Of a stretch of DNA of 64,000 nucleotides, positions 34,755-47,275 are shown in pieces. Source of the DNA: Mesocentrotus franciscanus (lineage: Eukaryota > Echinodermata > Echinoidea > Camarodonta > Strongylocentrotidae); NCBI GenBank assembly GCA_037976565.1, contig CP137680.1:31207694-31271693 (forward strand), written 5' to 3'. The stretch's first letter is position 1, and every line of letters starts with the position of its first letter. Position numbers and translations under genes: made by a program. Below the pieces are notes generated by a model, which saw nothing but the letters and a program-made list of their open reading frames with translations, did not search any database and was not told the DNA's origin.

Positions 34755-35356
34755 AGCAGGTTCTGTCATTAGCAAAGGAGAAGTTTCCATCTCCTGGCTT
34801 TTTTGGCTGGTGTGCTTTGTAAGAGTATTTTCTTGAATCAAAACACTGCCGATGATGAGCAGAAATGTTGAGAACTATATGATTTGTGAGATATGAACAA
34901 AATGTGCACGTTTTCGCACGCCCATGTAACAACTAGAATGCCATTATCTTTATAAGCCCGTCCAGTGTAACTAAAGAATAAGATGATGAAAATGGGTAAA
35001 ACAGGATTCTAAATCTTAAACAATCAATCAAAATATAACCTCTATTAATAATAATAATAATCATAACCATATTTATGAAGCGCAACATATCCATCCCTAG
35101 AGATGCTCAAGGCACATACAAATAATTATGTACTATCAACAAGTTTTCCAAAATATAACACACGGTTCACTGAACATCGATATTCCATGATCAAGTGATT
35201 TAAGTGGTCAAATCACTGTCTTTCTCACGGCTAATTGGCGGTGGACCGATCATAAGTTCAAAGTGGAGAAACATGTATGGAATGTTATTGACACGGCATT
35301 GACGTAGACAATCACAATAAATTAATAAAACAAATGAAAGTCCATCTGTATATTAG
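34755..35356. other. Foldback centre, unassigned
   Basis: No gene seen. A stretch at 35048-35125 with TAATAATAATAATCATAACC, TTTATGAAGCGCAACAT and GCTCAAGGCACATAC resembles a widespread marine-invertebrate repeat fragment (ATTTATATAGCGC..CAAAGCGC). The rest is unassigned. Confidence 0.4.
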
Positions 35357-35364
35357 GTCGCAGC

Positions 35365-36934
35365 CAGGGCGGCGCCACAGAGGTCAGGGGCGGCCGCCCT
35401 ATCATTTTCAAAAAGGAAGCGGAAGAGAAGGAAAAAGAGGAAAAGGAGAAGGAAAAGAAAAGGAAAAAGGAGAAGAAAAGAAAAGGAAGGGGAAGGAAGG
35501 GGAAGAAAAGGAGGAAGGCCAGGAGGAAGAGAACTATAAAATGTAAATATGTATGACGTAAGGGAGGGTAGGGAGAGGAAAAGAAAAAAAATAAGATAGA
35601 GAAAATTGAGCTTGTTCTTGTTAGTTGAACTTAATAACTTTGTTTTTCTTTTTAATTTGGCAAAAAGTATGCACCAAATCGAGCCTCAATTCCTAAAAAT
35701 TCTTCAACTTTTGAGGGCACATCCTGCAAGGGGCGCCGGAAGTGTGTGTGTGTGGGGGAATCGCCCCAAACGAAAAGTGGGGCAAAACGCATTTTCGCCT
35801 CACCCCCCACCAACAAAAAACAGGCCCCGAAAAAAATCAGCAGTAAAGGAGTAAAAATTGTTTTTATTTTTAACCAAAAAGAAAATAAGAAATAATAAAA
35901 CCTGAATTTAATCACATAAAATTTATATTCCATTCAAAGAAAGGAGAGTAAACTGGAATTAAATTTCCTAAACATTCCGCATGCCCCTATATTTATCAAT
36001 GGAGGATTTTATAATGGCGACATGAGAAGAAGGGAGATCAGTTGCGATCAATTCGGCCAACAACGTGTGGATCAGGGGACCGAAAGCCCCTTGCCCCGCC
36101 CCCAGCAAGTTTAAAGAGAGAGAAGGAAGGGAAGGGAAAGGGAAAGAGGAGAGAAAGGGAAAGGACAAAGAGGAAGAAGAAAGGTGGGGATCAGTTGAGA
36201 TTTTCCCCGCCAACAAGGTGTGGAACGGGGGCGACATGAGCCCCTGAACACTGGCGTACTGATGGGGGGGGGGCTTCAAACGGGGTTCATTTCTAATTCG
36301 ATACCAGTGATTTACAAATGTTGCTGAAATGAAATGATTTTGCGGGATTTTTTCTCATTTTTTTGTAAATTATACTTTTTATGCGTTTGTTGGAAAATTA
36401 CAAATCCCCAAATTTACAGTCATGCCAAAAATATGCTTATTTAGAAGCCTTCATGTCAAGGCCTGCAGAGCAGCGGGGCTCAGGGGCTCGAGCCTTCCCT
36501 CACTTTTGAAAAAGTATGTTAAAGAGAATAACAAAAAGAGAAAGAAAGAATGAGTAACCTGCCAGTGTCACTAATAAGGTATCTAAATATGCTTATCTGA
36601 TCGTAATTAAATGCCTATAACCCTGAGCTTCCGGGGCTCCGCCCTGGACCCCACACCATTTACGCTCGCTACGCTCTACCTGATCGTTAATACTCCACTT
36701 TGAAAAACGTTCCGTGGGGTCTGCATGTAACATGTAAGAGTGGTGGTGATGCAGATTTTTCTTCTGCCCCTTAAACGTTTTTGCCCATTACGCCACTGCC
36801 CTGAAAGGTAAGCCCCTGGAATGTTTGCCCCCAATCCCAAACTGCTTCCGTTGCGCCTGTGCCCTGCGTCGGGCAAGCGCGACGATGGCGCTAGCGCGCC
36901 CATTCCCTAACGAAATAACCTGGCGCCGCCCCTG
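35365..36934. mobile_element. 1.57-kb non-autonomous hAT element with 8-bp target duplication
   Basis: GTCGCAGC is found at 35357-35364 and 36935-36942. The ends are CAGGGCGGCGCCA and TGGCGCCGCCCCTG. Inside are two purine-rich tracts (35413-35530 and 36115-36185, G and A runs such as GGAAAGAGGAGAGAAAGGG) and GC-rich patches. No transposase frame is seen. It is nested within the foldback element. Confidence 0.9.
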
Positions 36935-36942
36935 GTCGCAGC

Positions 36943-37189
36943 CAATACACACATGTCATTTAACAAGACATTAAAGATACCAAGGAACAACAATCAGATC
37001 ACAAGGCATTCTCTTAAACAGTGTCTCCTGTTCATCCAAGCGTGAACACATGCCACACAAAAATGATACCAAATGATTTGGGATAAAACACTCTTTCATA
37101 AGATGTATAATAATTTACTGTTCATAAATGATTGTTAAAATAATTAGCAATTTTCTAGGTGTAAACTTTTGTTTTGACTCACACTGTAA
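36943..37189. other. Foldback centre, right part
   Basis: Unassigned sequence between the hAT target duplication and the right arm. Confidence 0.4.
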
Positions 37190-39420
37190 AGTGAATTCAA
37201 ACATGTTTGTTTCATTTCTCTTAATGACTTTTGTATTTAAGTTCTAACATAAGATTTGGCATAATAATTATATTCCTATTATGGACTATATATAGAATTC
37301 AAAACAATGCAATGCAAACAAAGTCATGTTGGATTTATGTAGAGAGAATTATGTGGCGAACGTACAGTGAGGTGAGGCGAACGTAAAGTGAGGTGTTGAT
37401 CATAATATATTATCACATACTGAATTAAAACATTTACGTTGAATTTCTCTTAATGTGACATTTTATTTTTGCAAGAGTGAACAGATTACGCACAATACGA
37501 ATTTAATGAAAATGATAGTTTAGAATATAATTTTGTTAAATAATTCAATGCAAACAATTAAAGTCAAGTTGGATTTATACTAAAGAGAGAATAATATATG
37601 TGGCGAACGTAGAGTGAGGTGTAGATATATAGTGAATTAAAACATTTATGTTTCATTTCTCTTGATGACTTTTGTATTTAAGTTCTAACATGAGATTTGG
37701 CACAATAATTATATTCCTATAGGCCTATTAATCTAGACTATAGAATTCAAAAGAATTAAATGCAAACAAAGTCATGTTGGATTTATTTATGTATAGCCTA
37801 TAGAGAGAATTATGTGGCGAACGTACAATGAGGTGAGACGCGAAAGTAGAGTGAGTTGTGGATATATCATAGGCCTACTGAATTAAAACATTAACGTTGA
37901 ATTTCTCTTAATGTGACATTTTATTTTTGCAAGAGTGAACAGATTATGCGCAGTACGAATTTAATGAAATTAATAGTTTGGAATATAGAATTTTAAATAA
38001 TCAAATGGAAACTGGCAAAGTCAAGTTGGATTTACTAAAGAGAGAATAATATGTGGCGAACGTACAGTGAGGTGAGGCGAACGTAGAGTGAGGTGTAGGC
38101 CTATATAGTGAATTAAAACATTTATGTTTCATTTCTCTTAATGACTTTTGGATTTAGGTTCTTACATGAGATTTGGCACAATAATTATATTCCTATATAT
38201 AGGCCTATTAATCTAGACTATAGAATTCAAAACAATTAAATGCAAACAAAGTCATGTTGGATTTATGTATGTATATAGAGATAATTATGTGGCGAACGTA
38301 GAGTGAGGTGAGGCGAACGTAGAGTGAGGTGTATTATAGATTATAGGTGTAGGCCTAGCAACATTATATAACGTACAATAATTTAATTCAAGTGATACTT
38401 GGGGATATAGAATTCAAACACAATTAAATGCAAATAACAATTAGATCAAGTTGGATTTAGTAGAGAGAATATGTGGCGAATGTACCGTGAGGTGAGGCGA
38501 ACGCAAAGTGAGGTGTATAGATACTGAATTAAAACATTAATTTTAGATCTACGTTAAATTTATCTAAATGGATCATTTTATTTTGCAAGAGTGAACAGAT
38601 TCTTCTTTGGAATATAGAAATCAAAACAATTCAATGTTGCAAACAAAAACAAAGTCATGTTGGATTTACTAAAGAGAACCCGGAGAGAAAATGAGGCGAA
38701 CGTACAGTGAGGTGAGGCGAACGTAGAGTGAGGTGTATTATAGATTATAGGTGTAGGCCTAGCAACATTATATAACGTACAATAATTTAATTCAAGTGGT
38801 ACTTTGGGATATAGAATTCAAAAACAATTAAATGCAAATAACAATTAGATCAAGTTAGATAGTAGTAGAGAGAATATGTGGCGAATGTACCGTGAGGTGA
38901 GGCGAACGCAAAGTGAGGTGTATAGGTATCATATATATACTAAATTAAAACATTAATTTTAGATCTACGTTGAATTTATGTAAATGGATCATTTTATTTT
39001 GCAAGAGTGAACAGATTCTTCTTTGGAATATAGAATTCAAAACAATTCAATGTTGCAAACAAAGACAAAGTCGATCATGTTGGATTACTAAAGAGATTAA
39101 CCCAGAGAGAAAATGAGGCGAACGTACAGTGAGGTGAGGCGAACGTAGAGTGAGGCGTACTTTAGGCCTATATTATAGTGAATTAATTAAAACATTTATG
39201 TTTCATTTCTCTTAATGACTTCTGTATTTAGGTGCTAACATGAGATTTGGCACAATAATTATATTCCTATAGGCCTATTAATCTAGACTATAGAAATCAA
39301 AACAATTCAATGTTGCAAACAAAGACAAAGTCATGTTGGATTTACTAAAGTGAACCCAGAGAGAAAATGAGGCGAACGTACAGTGAGGTGAGGCGAACGT
39401 AGAGTGAGGTGTAGGCTATG
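37190..39420 (-). repeat. Right arm array, inverted relative to the left arm
   Basis: It carries GGCGAACGTACAGTGAGGTG and GGCGAACGTAGAGTGAGGTG pairs, which are the reverse complement of the left-arm motifs, with the same intervening blocks in reverse order. The right arm extends further inward than the left arm, which suggests that the left arm lost its inner part. Confidence 0.85.
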
Positions 39421-39844
39421 AGTGTATGTGTGAAGATTTTTCACGATTTCTTTGTCTATGATTGGTCAGTACGCGATTAATATTCATTTCGTAAAGTTCT
39501 AGATTTGCCTCATGAATATTTATCAGGCTTCGTGACCTTTACTGTGAATTCACTTCCGCTCACGTCAAAGTCGCCTCAAAAGTGCCTACCCTTAATGGTC
39601 GCCAGTTTCAATGAGCACTCATTATATGTACTCGACTCTCGATCGACTCTCAATCAGCTCACGAACGTACAATGAATGAAGTGCGCGTGCCTTTAGCTTT
39701 CAAAACAACCATATTTTACCTTTCCCTTTTAGTTTAGCTTTACGGTTTACTCGCTTTACCTGAGATTCTATATTCTGGAACTTCTGGATGAATGCAGTGT
39801 TCTCAGCAGTCAGGCTTCAGTTCAATTCCAGTCCTTGTTCTCAT

Positions 39845-40344
39845 NNNNNNNNNNNNNNNNNNNNNNNNNNNNNNNNNNNNNNNNNNNNNNNNNNNNNNNN
39901 NNNNNNNNNNNNNNNNNNNNNNNNNNNNNNNNNNNNNNNNNNNNNNNNNNNNNNNNNNNNNNNNNNNNNNNNNNNNNNNNNNNNNNNNNNNNNNNNNNNN
40001 NNNNNNNNNNNNNNNNNNNNNNNNNNNNNNNNNNNNNNNNNNNNNNNNNNNNNNNNNNNNNNNNNNNNNNNNNNNNNNNNNNNNNNNNNNNNNNNNNNNN
40101 NNNNNNNNNNNNNNNNNNNNNNNNNNNNNNNNNNNNNNNNNNNNNNNNNNNNNNNNNNNNNNNNNNNNNNNNNNNNNNNNNNNNNNNNNNNNNNNNNNNN
40201 NNNNNNNNNNNNNNNNNNNNNNNNNNNNNNNNNNNNNNNNNNNNNNNNNNNNNNNNNNNNNNNNNNNNNNNNNNNNNNNNNNNNNNNNNNNNNNNNNNNN
40301 NNNNNNNNNNNNNNNNNNNNNNNNNNNNNNNNNNNNNNNNNNNN
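39845..40344. other. Assembly gap of exactly 500 N
   Basis: The round length suggests a default spacer and not a measured distance. The sequence on each side overlaps the other side (see 40345-44340), so the gap is probably artificial. Open frames that run through it are meaningless. Confidence 0.95.
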
Positions 40345-43300
40345 AAAAAAGAAAATAAGAAATAATAAAACCTGAATTGAATCACATAAAATTTATATTC
40401 CATTCAAAGAAAGGAGAGTAAACTGGAATTAAATTTCCTAAACATTCCGCATGCCCCTATATTTATCAATGGAGGATTTTATAATGGCGACATGAGAAGA
40501 AGGGGAGATCAGTTGCGATAAATTCGGCCAACAACGTGTGGATCGGGGTACCGAAAGCTCCTTGCCCCGCCTCCCAGCAAGTTTAAAAGAGAGAGAAGGA
40601 AGGGAAGGGAAAGGGAAAGAGGAGAGAAAGGGAAAGGACAAAGAGGAAGAAGAAAGGTGGGGGATCAGTTGAGATTTTCCCCGCTAACAAGGTGTGGAAC
40701 GGGGGCGACATGAGCCCCTGAACACTGGCGTACTGATGGGGGGGGGCTTCAAACGGGGTTCATTTCTAATTCGATACCAGTGATTTACAAATGTTGCTGA
40801 AATGAAATGATTTTGCGGGATTTTTTTCTCAATTTTTTTTTGTAAATTATACTTTTTTATGCGTTTGTTGGAAAATTACAAATCCCCAAATTTACAGTCA
40901 TGCCAAAAATATGCTTATTTAGAAGCCTTCATGTCAAGGCCTGCAGAGCAGCGGGGTCAGGGGCTCGAGCCTTCCCTCACTTTTTGAAAAAGTATGTTAA
41001 AGAGAATAACAAAAGAGAGAAAGAAAGAATGAGTAACCTGCCAGTGTCACTAATAAGGTATCTAAATATGCTTATCTGATCGTAATTAAATGCCTATAAC
41101 CCTGATTTCCGGGCTCCGCCCTGACCCCACACCATTTACGCTCGCTACGCTCTACCTGATCGTTAATACTCCACTTTGAAAAACGTTCCGTGGGGTCTGC
41201 ATGTAACATGTAAGAGTGGTGGTGATGCAGATTTTTCTTCTGCCCCTTAAACGTTTTTGCCCATTACGCCACTGCCCTGAAAAGGTAAGCCCCTGGAATG
41301 TTTGCCCCCCAATCCCAAACTGCTTCCGTTGCGCCTGTGCCCTGCGTCGGGCAAGCGCGACGATGAGCTAGCGCGCCCATTCCCCCTAACGAAATAACCT
41401 GGCGCCGCCCCTGGTCGCAGCCAATACACACATGTCATTTAACAAGACATTAAAGATACCAAGGAACAACAATCAGATCACAAGGCATTCTCTTAAACAG
41501 TGTCTCCTGTTCATCCAAGCGTGAACACATGCCACACAAAAATGATACCAAATGATTTGGGATAAAACACTCTTTCATAAGATGTATAATAATTTACTGT
41601 TCATAAATGATTGTTAAAATAATTAGCAATTTTCTAGGTGTAAACTTTTGTTTTGACTCACACTGTAAAGTGAATTCAAACATGTTTGTTTCATTTCTCT
41701 TAATGACTTTTGTATTTAAGTTCTAACATAAGATTTGGCATAATAATTATATTCCTATTATGGACTATATATAGAATTCAAAACAATGCAATGCAAACAA
41801 AGTCATGTTGGATTTATGTAGAGAGAATTATGTGGCGAACGTACAGTGAGGTGAGGCGAACGTAAAGTGAGGTGTTGATCATAATATATTATCACATACT
41901 GAATTAAAACATTTACGTTGAATTTCTCTTAATGTGACATTTTATTTTTGCAAGAGTGAACAGATTACGCACAATACGAATTTAATGAAAATGATAGTTT
42001 AGAATATAATTTTGTTAAATAATTCAATGCAAACAATTAAAGTCAAGTTGGATTTATACTAAAGAGAGAATAATATATGTGGCGAACGTAGAGTGAGGTG
42101 TAGATATATAGTGAATTAAAACATTTATGTTTCATTTCTCTTGATGACTTTTGTATTTAAGTTCTAACATGAGATTTGGCAAAATAATTATATTCCTATA
42201 GGCCTATTAATCTAGACTATAGAATTCAAAAGAATTAAATGCAAACAAAGTCATGTTGGATTTATTTATGTATAGCCTATAGAGAGAATTATGTGGCGAA
42301 CGTACAATGAGGTGAGACGCGAAAGTAGAGTGAGTTGTGGATATATCATAGGCCTACTGAATTAAAACATTAACGTTGAATTTCTCTTAATGTGACATTT
42401 TATTTTTGCAAGAGTGAACAGATTATGCGCAGTACGAATTTAATGAAATTAATAGTTTGGAATATAGAATTTTAAATAATCAAATGGAAACTGGCAAAGT
42501 CAAGTTGGATTTACTAAAGAGAGAATAATATGTGGCGAACGTACAGTGAGGTGAGGCGAACGTAGAGTGAGGTGTAGGCCTATATAGTGAATTAAAACAT
42601 TTATGTTTCATTTCTCTTAATGACTTTTGGATTTAGGTTCTTACATGAGATTTGGCACAATAATTATATTCCTATATATAGGCCTATTAATCTAGACTAT
42701 AGAATTCAAAACAATTAAATGCAAACAAAGTCATGTTGGATTTATGTATGTATATAGAGATAATTATGTGGCGAACGTAGAGTGAGGTGAGGCGAACGTA
42801 GAGTGAGGTGTATTATAGATTATAGGTGTAGGCCTAGCAACATTATATAACGTACAATAATTTAATTCAAGTGATACTTGGGGATATAGAATTCAAACAC
42901 AATTAAATGCAAATAACAATTAGATCAAGTTGGATTTAGTAGAGAGAATATGTGGCGAATGTACCGTGAGGTGAGGCGAACGCAAAGTGAGGTGTATATA
43001 GATACTGAATTAAAACATTAATTTTAGATCTACGTTAAATTTATCTAAATGGATCATTTTATTTTGCAAGAGTGAACAGATTCTTCTTTGGAATATAGAA
43101 ATCAAAACAATTCAATGTTGCAAACAAAAACAAAGTCATGTTGGATTTACTATATAAAGAGAACCCGGAGAGAAAATGAGGCGAACGTACAGTGAGGTGA
43201 GGCGAACGTAGAGTGAGGTGTATTATAGATTATAGGTGTAGGCCTAGCAACATTATATAACGTACAATAATTTAATTCAAGTGGTACTTGGGATATAGAA

Positions 43301-44340
43301 TTCAAAAACAATTAAATGCATGCAAATAACAATTAGATCAAGTTAGATAGTAGTAGAGAGAATATGTGGCGAATGTACCGTGAGGTGAGGCGAACGTAAA
43401 GTGATCGGTGTATAGGTATCATATATATACTAAATTAAAACATTAATTTTAGATCTACGTTGAATTTATGTAAATGGATCATTTTATTTTGCAAGAGTGA
43501 ACAGATTCTTCTTTGGAATATAGAATTCAAAACAATTCAATGTTGCAAACAAAGACAAAGTCGATCATGTTGGATTACTAAAGAGATTAACCCAGAGAGA
43601 AAATGAGGCGAACGTACAGTGAGGTGAGGCGAACGTAGAGTGAGGCGTACTTTAGGCCTATATTATAGTGAATTAATTAAAACATTTATGTTTCATTTCT
43701 CTTAATGACTTCTGTATTTAGGTGCTAACATGAGATTTGGCACAATAATTATATTCCTATAGGCCTATTAATCTAGACTATAGAAATCAAAACAATTCAA
43801 TGTTGCAAACAAAGACAAAGTCATGTTGGATTTACTAAAGTGAACCCAGAGAGAAAATGAGGCGAACGTACAGTGAGGTGAGGCGAACGTAGAGTGAGGT
43901 GTAGGCTATGAGTGTATGTGTGAAGATTTTTCACGATTTCTTTGTCTATGATTGGTCAGTACGCGATTAATATTCATTTCGTAAAGTTCTAGATTTGCCT
44001 CATGAATATTTATCAGGCTTCGTGACCTTTACTGTGAATTCACTTCCGCTCACGTCAAAGTCGCCTCAAAAGTGCCTACCGCTTAATGGTCGCCAGTTTC
44101 AATGAGCGCTCATTATATGTACTCGACTCTCGATCGACTCTCAATCTCAGCTCACGAACGTACAATGAATGAAGTGCGCGTGCCTTTAGCTTTCAAAACA
44201 ACCATATTTTACCTTTCCCTTTTAGTTTTAGCTTTACGGTTTACCTCGCTTTACCTGAGATTCTATATTCTGGAACTTCTGGATGAATGCAGTGTTCTCA
44301 GCAGTCAGGCTTCCAGTTCAATTCCAGTCCTTGTTCTCAT
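40345..44340. repeat. Near-identical direct copy of 35875-39844
   Basis: Alignment by eye is continuous from the first base after the gap (matching 35875) to 44340 (matching the last base before the gap, 39844). Differences are single substitutions and small indels, for example an extra TATA near 43151, an extra GCAT near 43320, and GTGATCGGTG for GTGAGGTG near 43400. It contains the right part of the hAT element (to about 41420) and the right arm of the foldback, ending with GCTTAATGG at 44081-44089. Confidence 0.95.
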
Positions 44341-44971
44341 ACTCATCATAGTTACTCAAGTCAAGTCAAGAGTCATAGCTGGGTGTCTTCTAACTCGGAC
44401 TCGGAGCTCCCCAGAGTTAGGTGTCTTCGTAAGTAATCTGGCTTGCTCATTACATTATTCATTAGGCCTAGGCTTAGATCTTAGTAACTTAGACCGAAAA
44501 TTTCTGTCTCTTTCGTTCGTTAGCCTCTGATTTGGGTAGGGTCGGCTCCTCTCTTTAGAGACAGAAGCGGACCATAGCAATTGCATTGCAAACTACTGCC
44601 TCCGTCAGGGCAGTAAACTTATGCCCAAATTCAAAATAGGCCTAGGCCTACTACATTTTACCCGATGCATATCCGATGCATTTATTATTGTAAATTAGGC
44701 CTAGGCTAAACTACATCGGTTCCACTAACCAGATTGACTGTAGTCTATGATGCGTTTAAGGGTCTTTTTTCCGGAATTTCATCGCCGAAAATGAGCTCCG
44801 TGTTGAAATTCTTGCAGCCGTATTTTAAACTGTTACTGCGCATGAAGGAAGATGACATCATCCATTGACAGTTTTTTTTTTTTTTTTTTTTTTTAAATCT
44901 TAAAAAAAGGGGTGCACCTTATACACGGTGCGCCTTATACACGGTGCGCCTTATACAGGAGATTTACGGTA
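44341..44971. other. Flank after the foldback copy
   Basis: Non-coding. It contains GGCCTAGGCC-type palindromes at 44636-44710, a T22 run at 44873-44894, and a tandem CACGGTGCGCCTTATACA motif at 44925-44960 that resembles the end of a pogo/Tigger-like repeat. Confidence 0.4.
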
Positions 44972-45034
44972 ACTAAGAACTCCATGGAGCCCACACACAC
45001 AAAGAAACATCAGGAAGCTAGAGCAGGTCCAAAG
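44972..45034 (+). pseudogene. LINE RT thumb fragment, left piece
   Basis: The frame reads LRTPWSPHTQRNIRKLEQVQ, matching the conserved WSPHT...I.KLE.VQRRAAR of non-LTR reverse transcriptases. It stops at the target duplication GTCCAAAG (45027-45034) and resumes at 46887. Confidence 0.8.
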
Positions 45035-46886
45035 TAGACAGAAATAACTGTCTGGTGTGGGTCATTTGATCTTTAATAAAAATGACATTGTTTGTCAACA
45101 TTCCCCATACACAGACGGTCGACGGTAACCCATACGGCTCGCACCAGGAGGGAGATTGAGCCGATTTTTGTACATCTGGTACAAAAACTTTCTCCCCCGT
45201 TTTTCCTAATTTAGATCTAATTTTCTGATTTATAATTATAAATCATTTGTCAACATTCCCCATAGACCGAAAGCTTCAGTCTCTGATATTGACGGTTGTT
45301 ACGCTGAGATTGCATCTGGCTCCTCTGACCGCCTCTATACATAGACTGAAGTACGTCAATGGGGTAGTGTGGGGAACGAATGGTTCGGTTCGGCCGGACC
45401 GCGATGAATGAGATATGCAACGAGTTTTTCACTCTTTACGTCTTCATATATCCACTTTGGCTGCAATATTACACTGAATCTTAATAACCATAAGAAATAA
45501 CCGGAAATATATACTTTGACTTACGATAGCTTGCTCATTTAGATCCTATATTAATGATTAATCCGAGAAAGTCTTGTAGTCAACAAGATTTGTTGTCAGC
45601 CATCTTGGTTTGAGTTGATGAATATTCATTTTTCTTTTGAACGTCCAATAGCTACGTATGAGTCAGCCCGGCTTGAGCGGTGATGTTTGAATATTCATAA
45701 GCCCAATATCAAACACGTGCTCTGATTGGCCATTGGGCTTGTTTTGGTCGGTTGACCCGGAAATATATCGGGCGGGTCATGTCATAGATTACCAGTTCGA
45801 ATGCATGAACGTACCGTTTCCTTGGTTCTGAGATAAAAAATGGATAACTCATATACGTAAGTCCGTAAATTTCCAATTTAGAATTAGGTAATAAAACTTT
45901 GAGAACTGTACAAAGGAGAACAAAATACATAATATTTTTATATCCGATTTATAAATCAGAAAATTAGATCTAAATAAAGAAAATCGTGGGAGAAAGTTTT
46001 GGGGTAAAAAGTGGGTCACAATTGGCTCAATCTCTCCCCGTGGTGCGAGGCGTACGGGGTACCGTCTGTGTATGGGGAATGTCAACAAATGTCAGTTTTA
46101 TTAAAGAATGACCCATACCAGACGGTTATTTCTGTCTACATTCCCCATAGATCTACACAGATTTATAATTATAAATCAGATAGAAAAAAATATATGTTCC
46201 TAGATCTAGTCTATGTTCAGTTATCAAAAGCGAAATTTACGGACTTACTTTATGGACTTACTTTATACGAGTTATCCAATTTTTATCTCAGAACCAGTGA
46301 AATGGTACGTTCATGCATTCGAACTGGTAATCTATGACATGACCCGGCCGATATATTTCCGGGTCAACTTACCGAAACGAAGCCAATGGCCAATCAGAGC
46401 ACTCGTTTGATATTTTATTATTGGGGTTATGATTACTTATGAATATTCAAATATCACTGGGTCAAGCCGGGCTGACTCGTATATAGCTATTGGACGTTCA
46501 AAAAGAAAAAATGAATATTCATAAACTCAAACCAAGATGGCTGACAACAAATCACGTTGACGACAAGACTTTCTCGGATTAATCATTAATTTAGGATCTA
46601 CATGTAAATGAGCAAGCTATCGTAAGTCAAGTAGATATTTCCGTGTTATTTTTAATTTTTAATAAGATTAAGTGTACCGGTAATATTGCAGCCAAAGTGA
46701 TGAAGATGTAAAGAGTGAAAAAATATGTTGCATATCTCATTCATCTCGGTCCGGCCGAACCGAACCATTCCTTCCACACACTACCCCATAGGACGTACTT
46801 CAGTCTATGTATAGAGGCGGTCAGAGGAGCAAGATGTAATCTCAGCGGAACAACCGACGATATCAGAGACTGAAGCTTTCGGTCTA
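45035..46886. mobile_element. 1.85-kb element of interleaved inverted repeats, 8-bp target duplication
   Basis: GTCCAAAG is duplicated at 45027-45034 and 46887-46894. Internal structure is A (45035-45243), B (45263-45882), A' (45945-46139, inverted A), B' (46230-46886, inverted B). The outer ends share only TAGAC/GTCTA. B contains GACCGCCTCTATACATAGAC, GGTTCGG.TCGGCCGGACCG and ATGAATATTCAT blocks. Fragments of the family lie at 4391-4620 and about 6003-6043. No protein is encoded. Confidence 0.85.
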
Positions 46887-47275
46887 GTCCAAAGAAGCAG
46901 CGCAATATATGTCACCGGCACTTATGACCACAGATCAAGCGTAACACGTTCAGCCTTACTGTCTACTGATAGTACTGAATCTGAATGATCTACAAATAGT
47001 ACAATCAGACAATGGCCAACTCTCCAGAGTAGGCGCGGCCAGAGTCAACTTGCTTTGCTCTACAGAATCCGCTACGACCTGGTTGATATCAACTGGAAAC
47101 AACATCTCACTGAATCTACGTCCATCACCAGAGGTCATGGCTCACGTTTCTGGACTCCGTACTGCAGCTCTCAAGTGTACTCTTCCTCCTTCTTTCATCG
47201 CACCAGCAAAGAATGGAACTCTCTGAAGAAAGACCCGAGAGAGCTAGTTTGTCTCACTCGATGCCTTTAAAGCGG
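46887..47275 (+). pseudogene. LINE RT thumb and C-terminal fragment, right piece
   Basis: The frame resumes with VQRSSAIYVTGTYDHRSSVT and, after frame changes, continues LLYRIRYDLVDI and SSSFFHRTSKEWNSL, the standard terminal signature of CR1/Jockey-type LINEs (..F.P.T...WN.LP). Frame disruptions near 46970-47050 make it a pseudogene. Confidence 0.8.

Larger units (their letters stand above)
31811..39590. mobile_element. 7.8-kb foldback transposon with 9-bp target duplication
   Basis: The outermost 190 bp are near-perfect inverted repeats starting GGTAGGCACTTTTGAGGCGA. The flanks are GCTTAATGG on the left (31802-31810) and CTTAATGG on the right (39591-39598); the second copy of the right end after the gap keeps the full 9 bases (44081-44089). 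Each arm is about 2.4 kb and consists of repeats with CCTCACTCTACGTTCGCC and CCTCACTGTACGTTCGCC. The centre is mostly later insertions (34226-34750 and 35365-36934). Foldback (FB, Galileo) and sea urchin TU elements share arms of tandem repeats; 9-bp duplications also occur in Mutator-like elements. No transposase is visible, so it is non-autonomous. Confidence 0.85.

Noticed and set aside
39788..40403. Four open frames of 176-195 codons
   Set aside because: They consist of the 500-N gap plus a few flanking codons.
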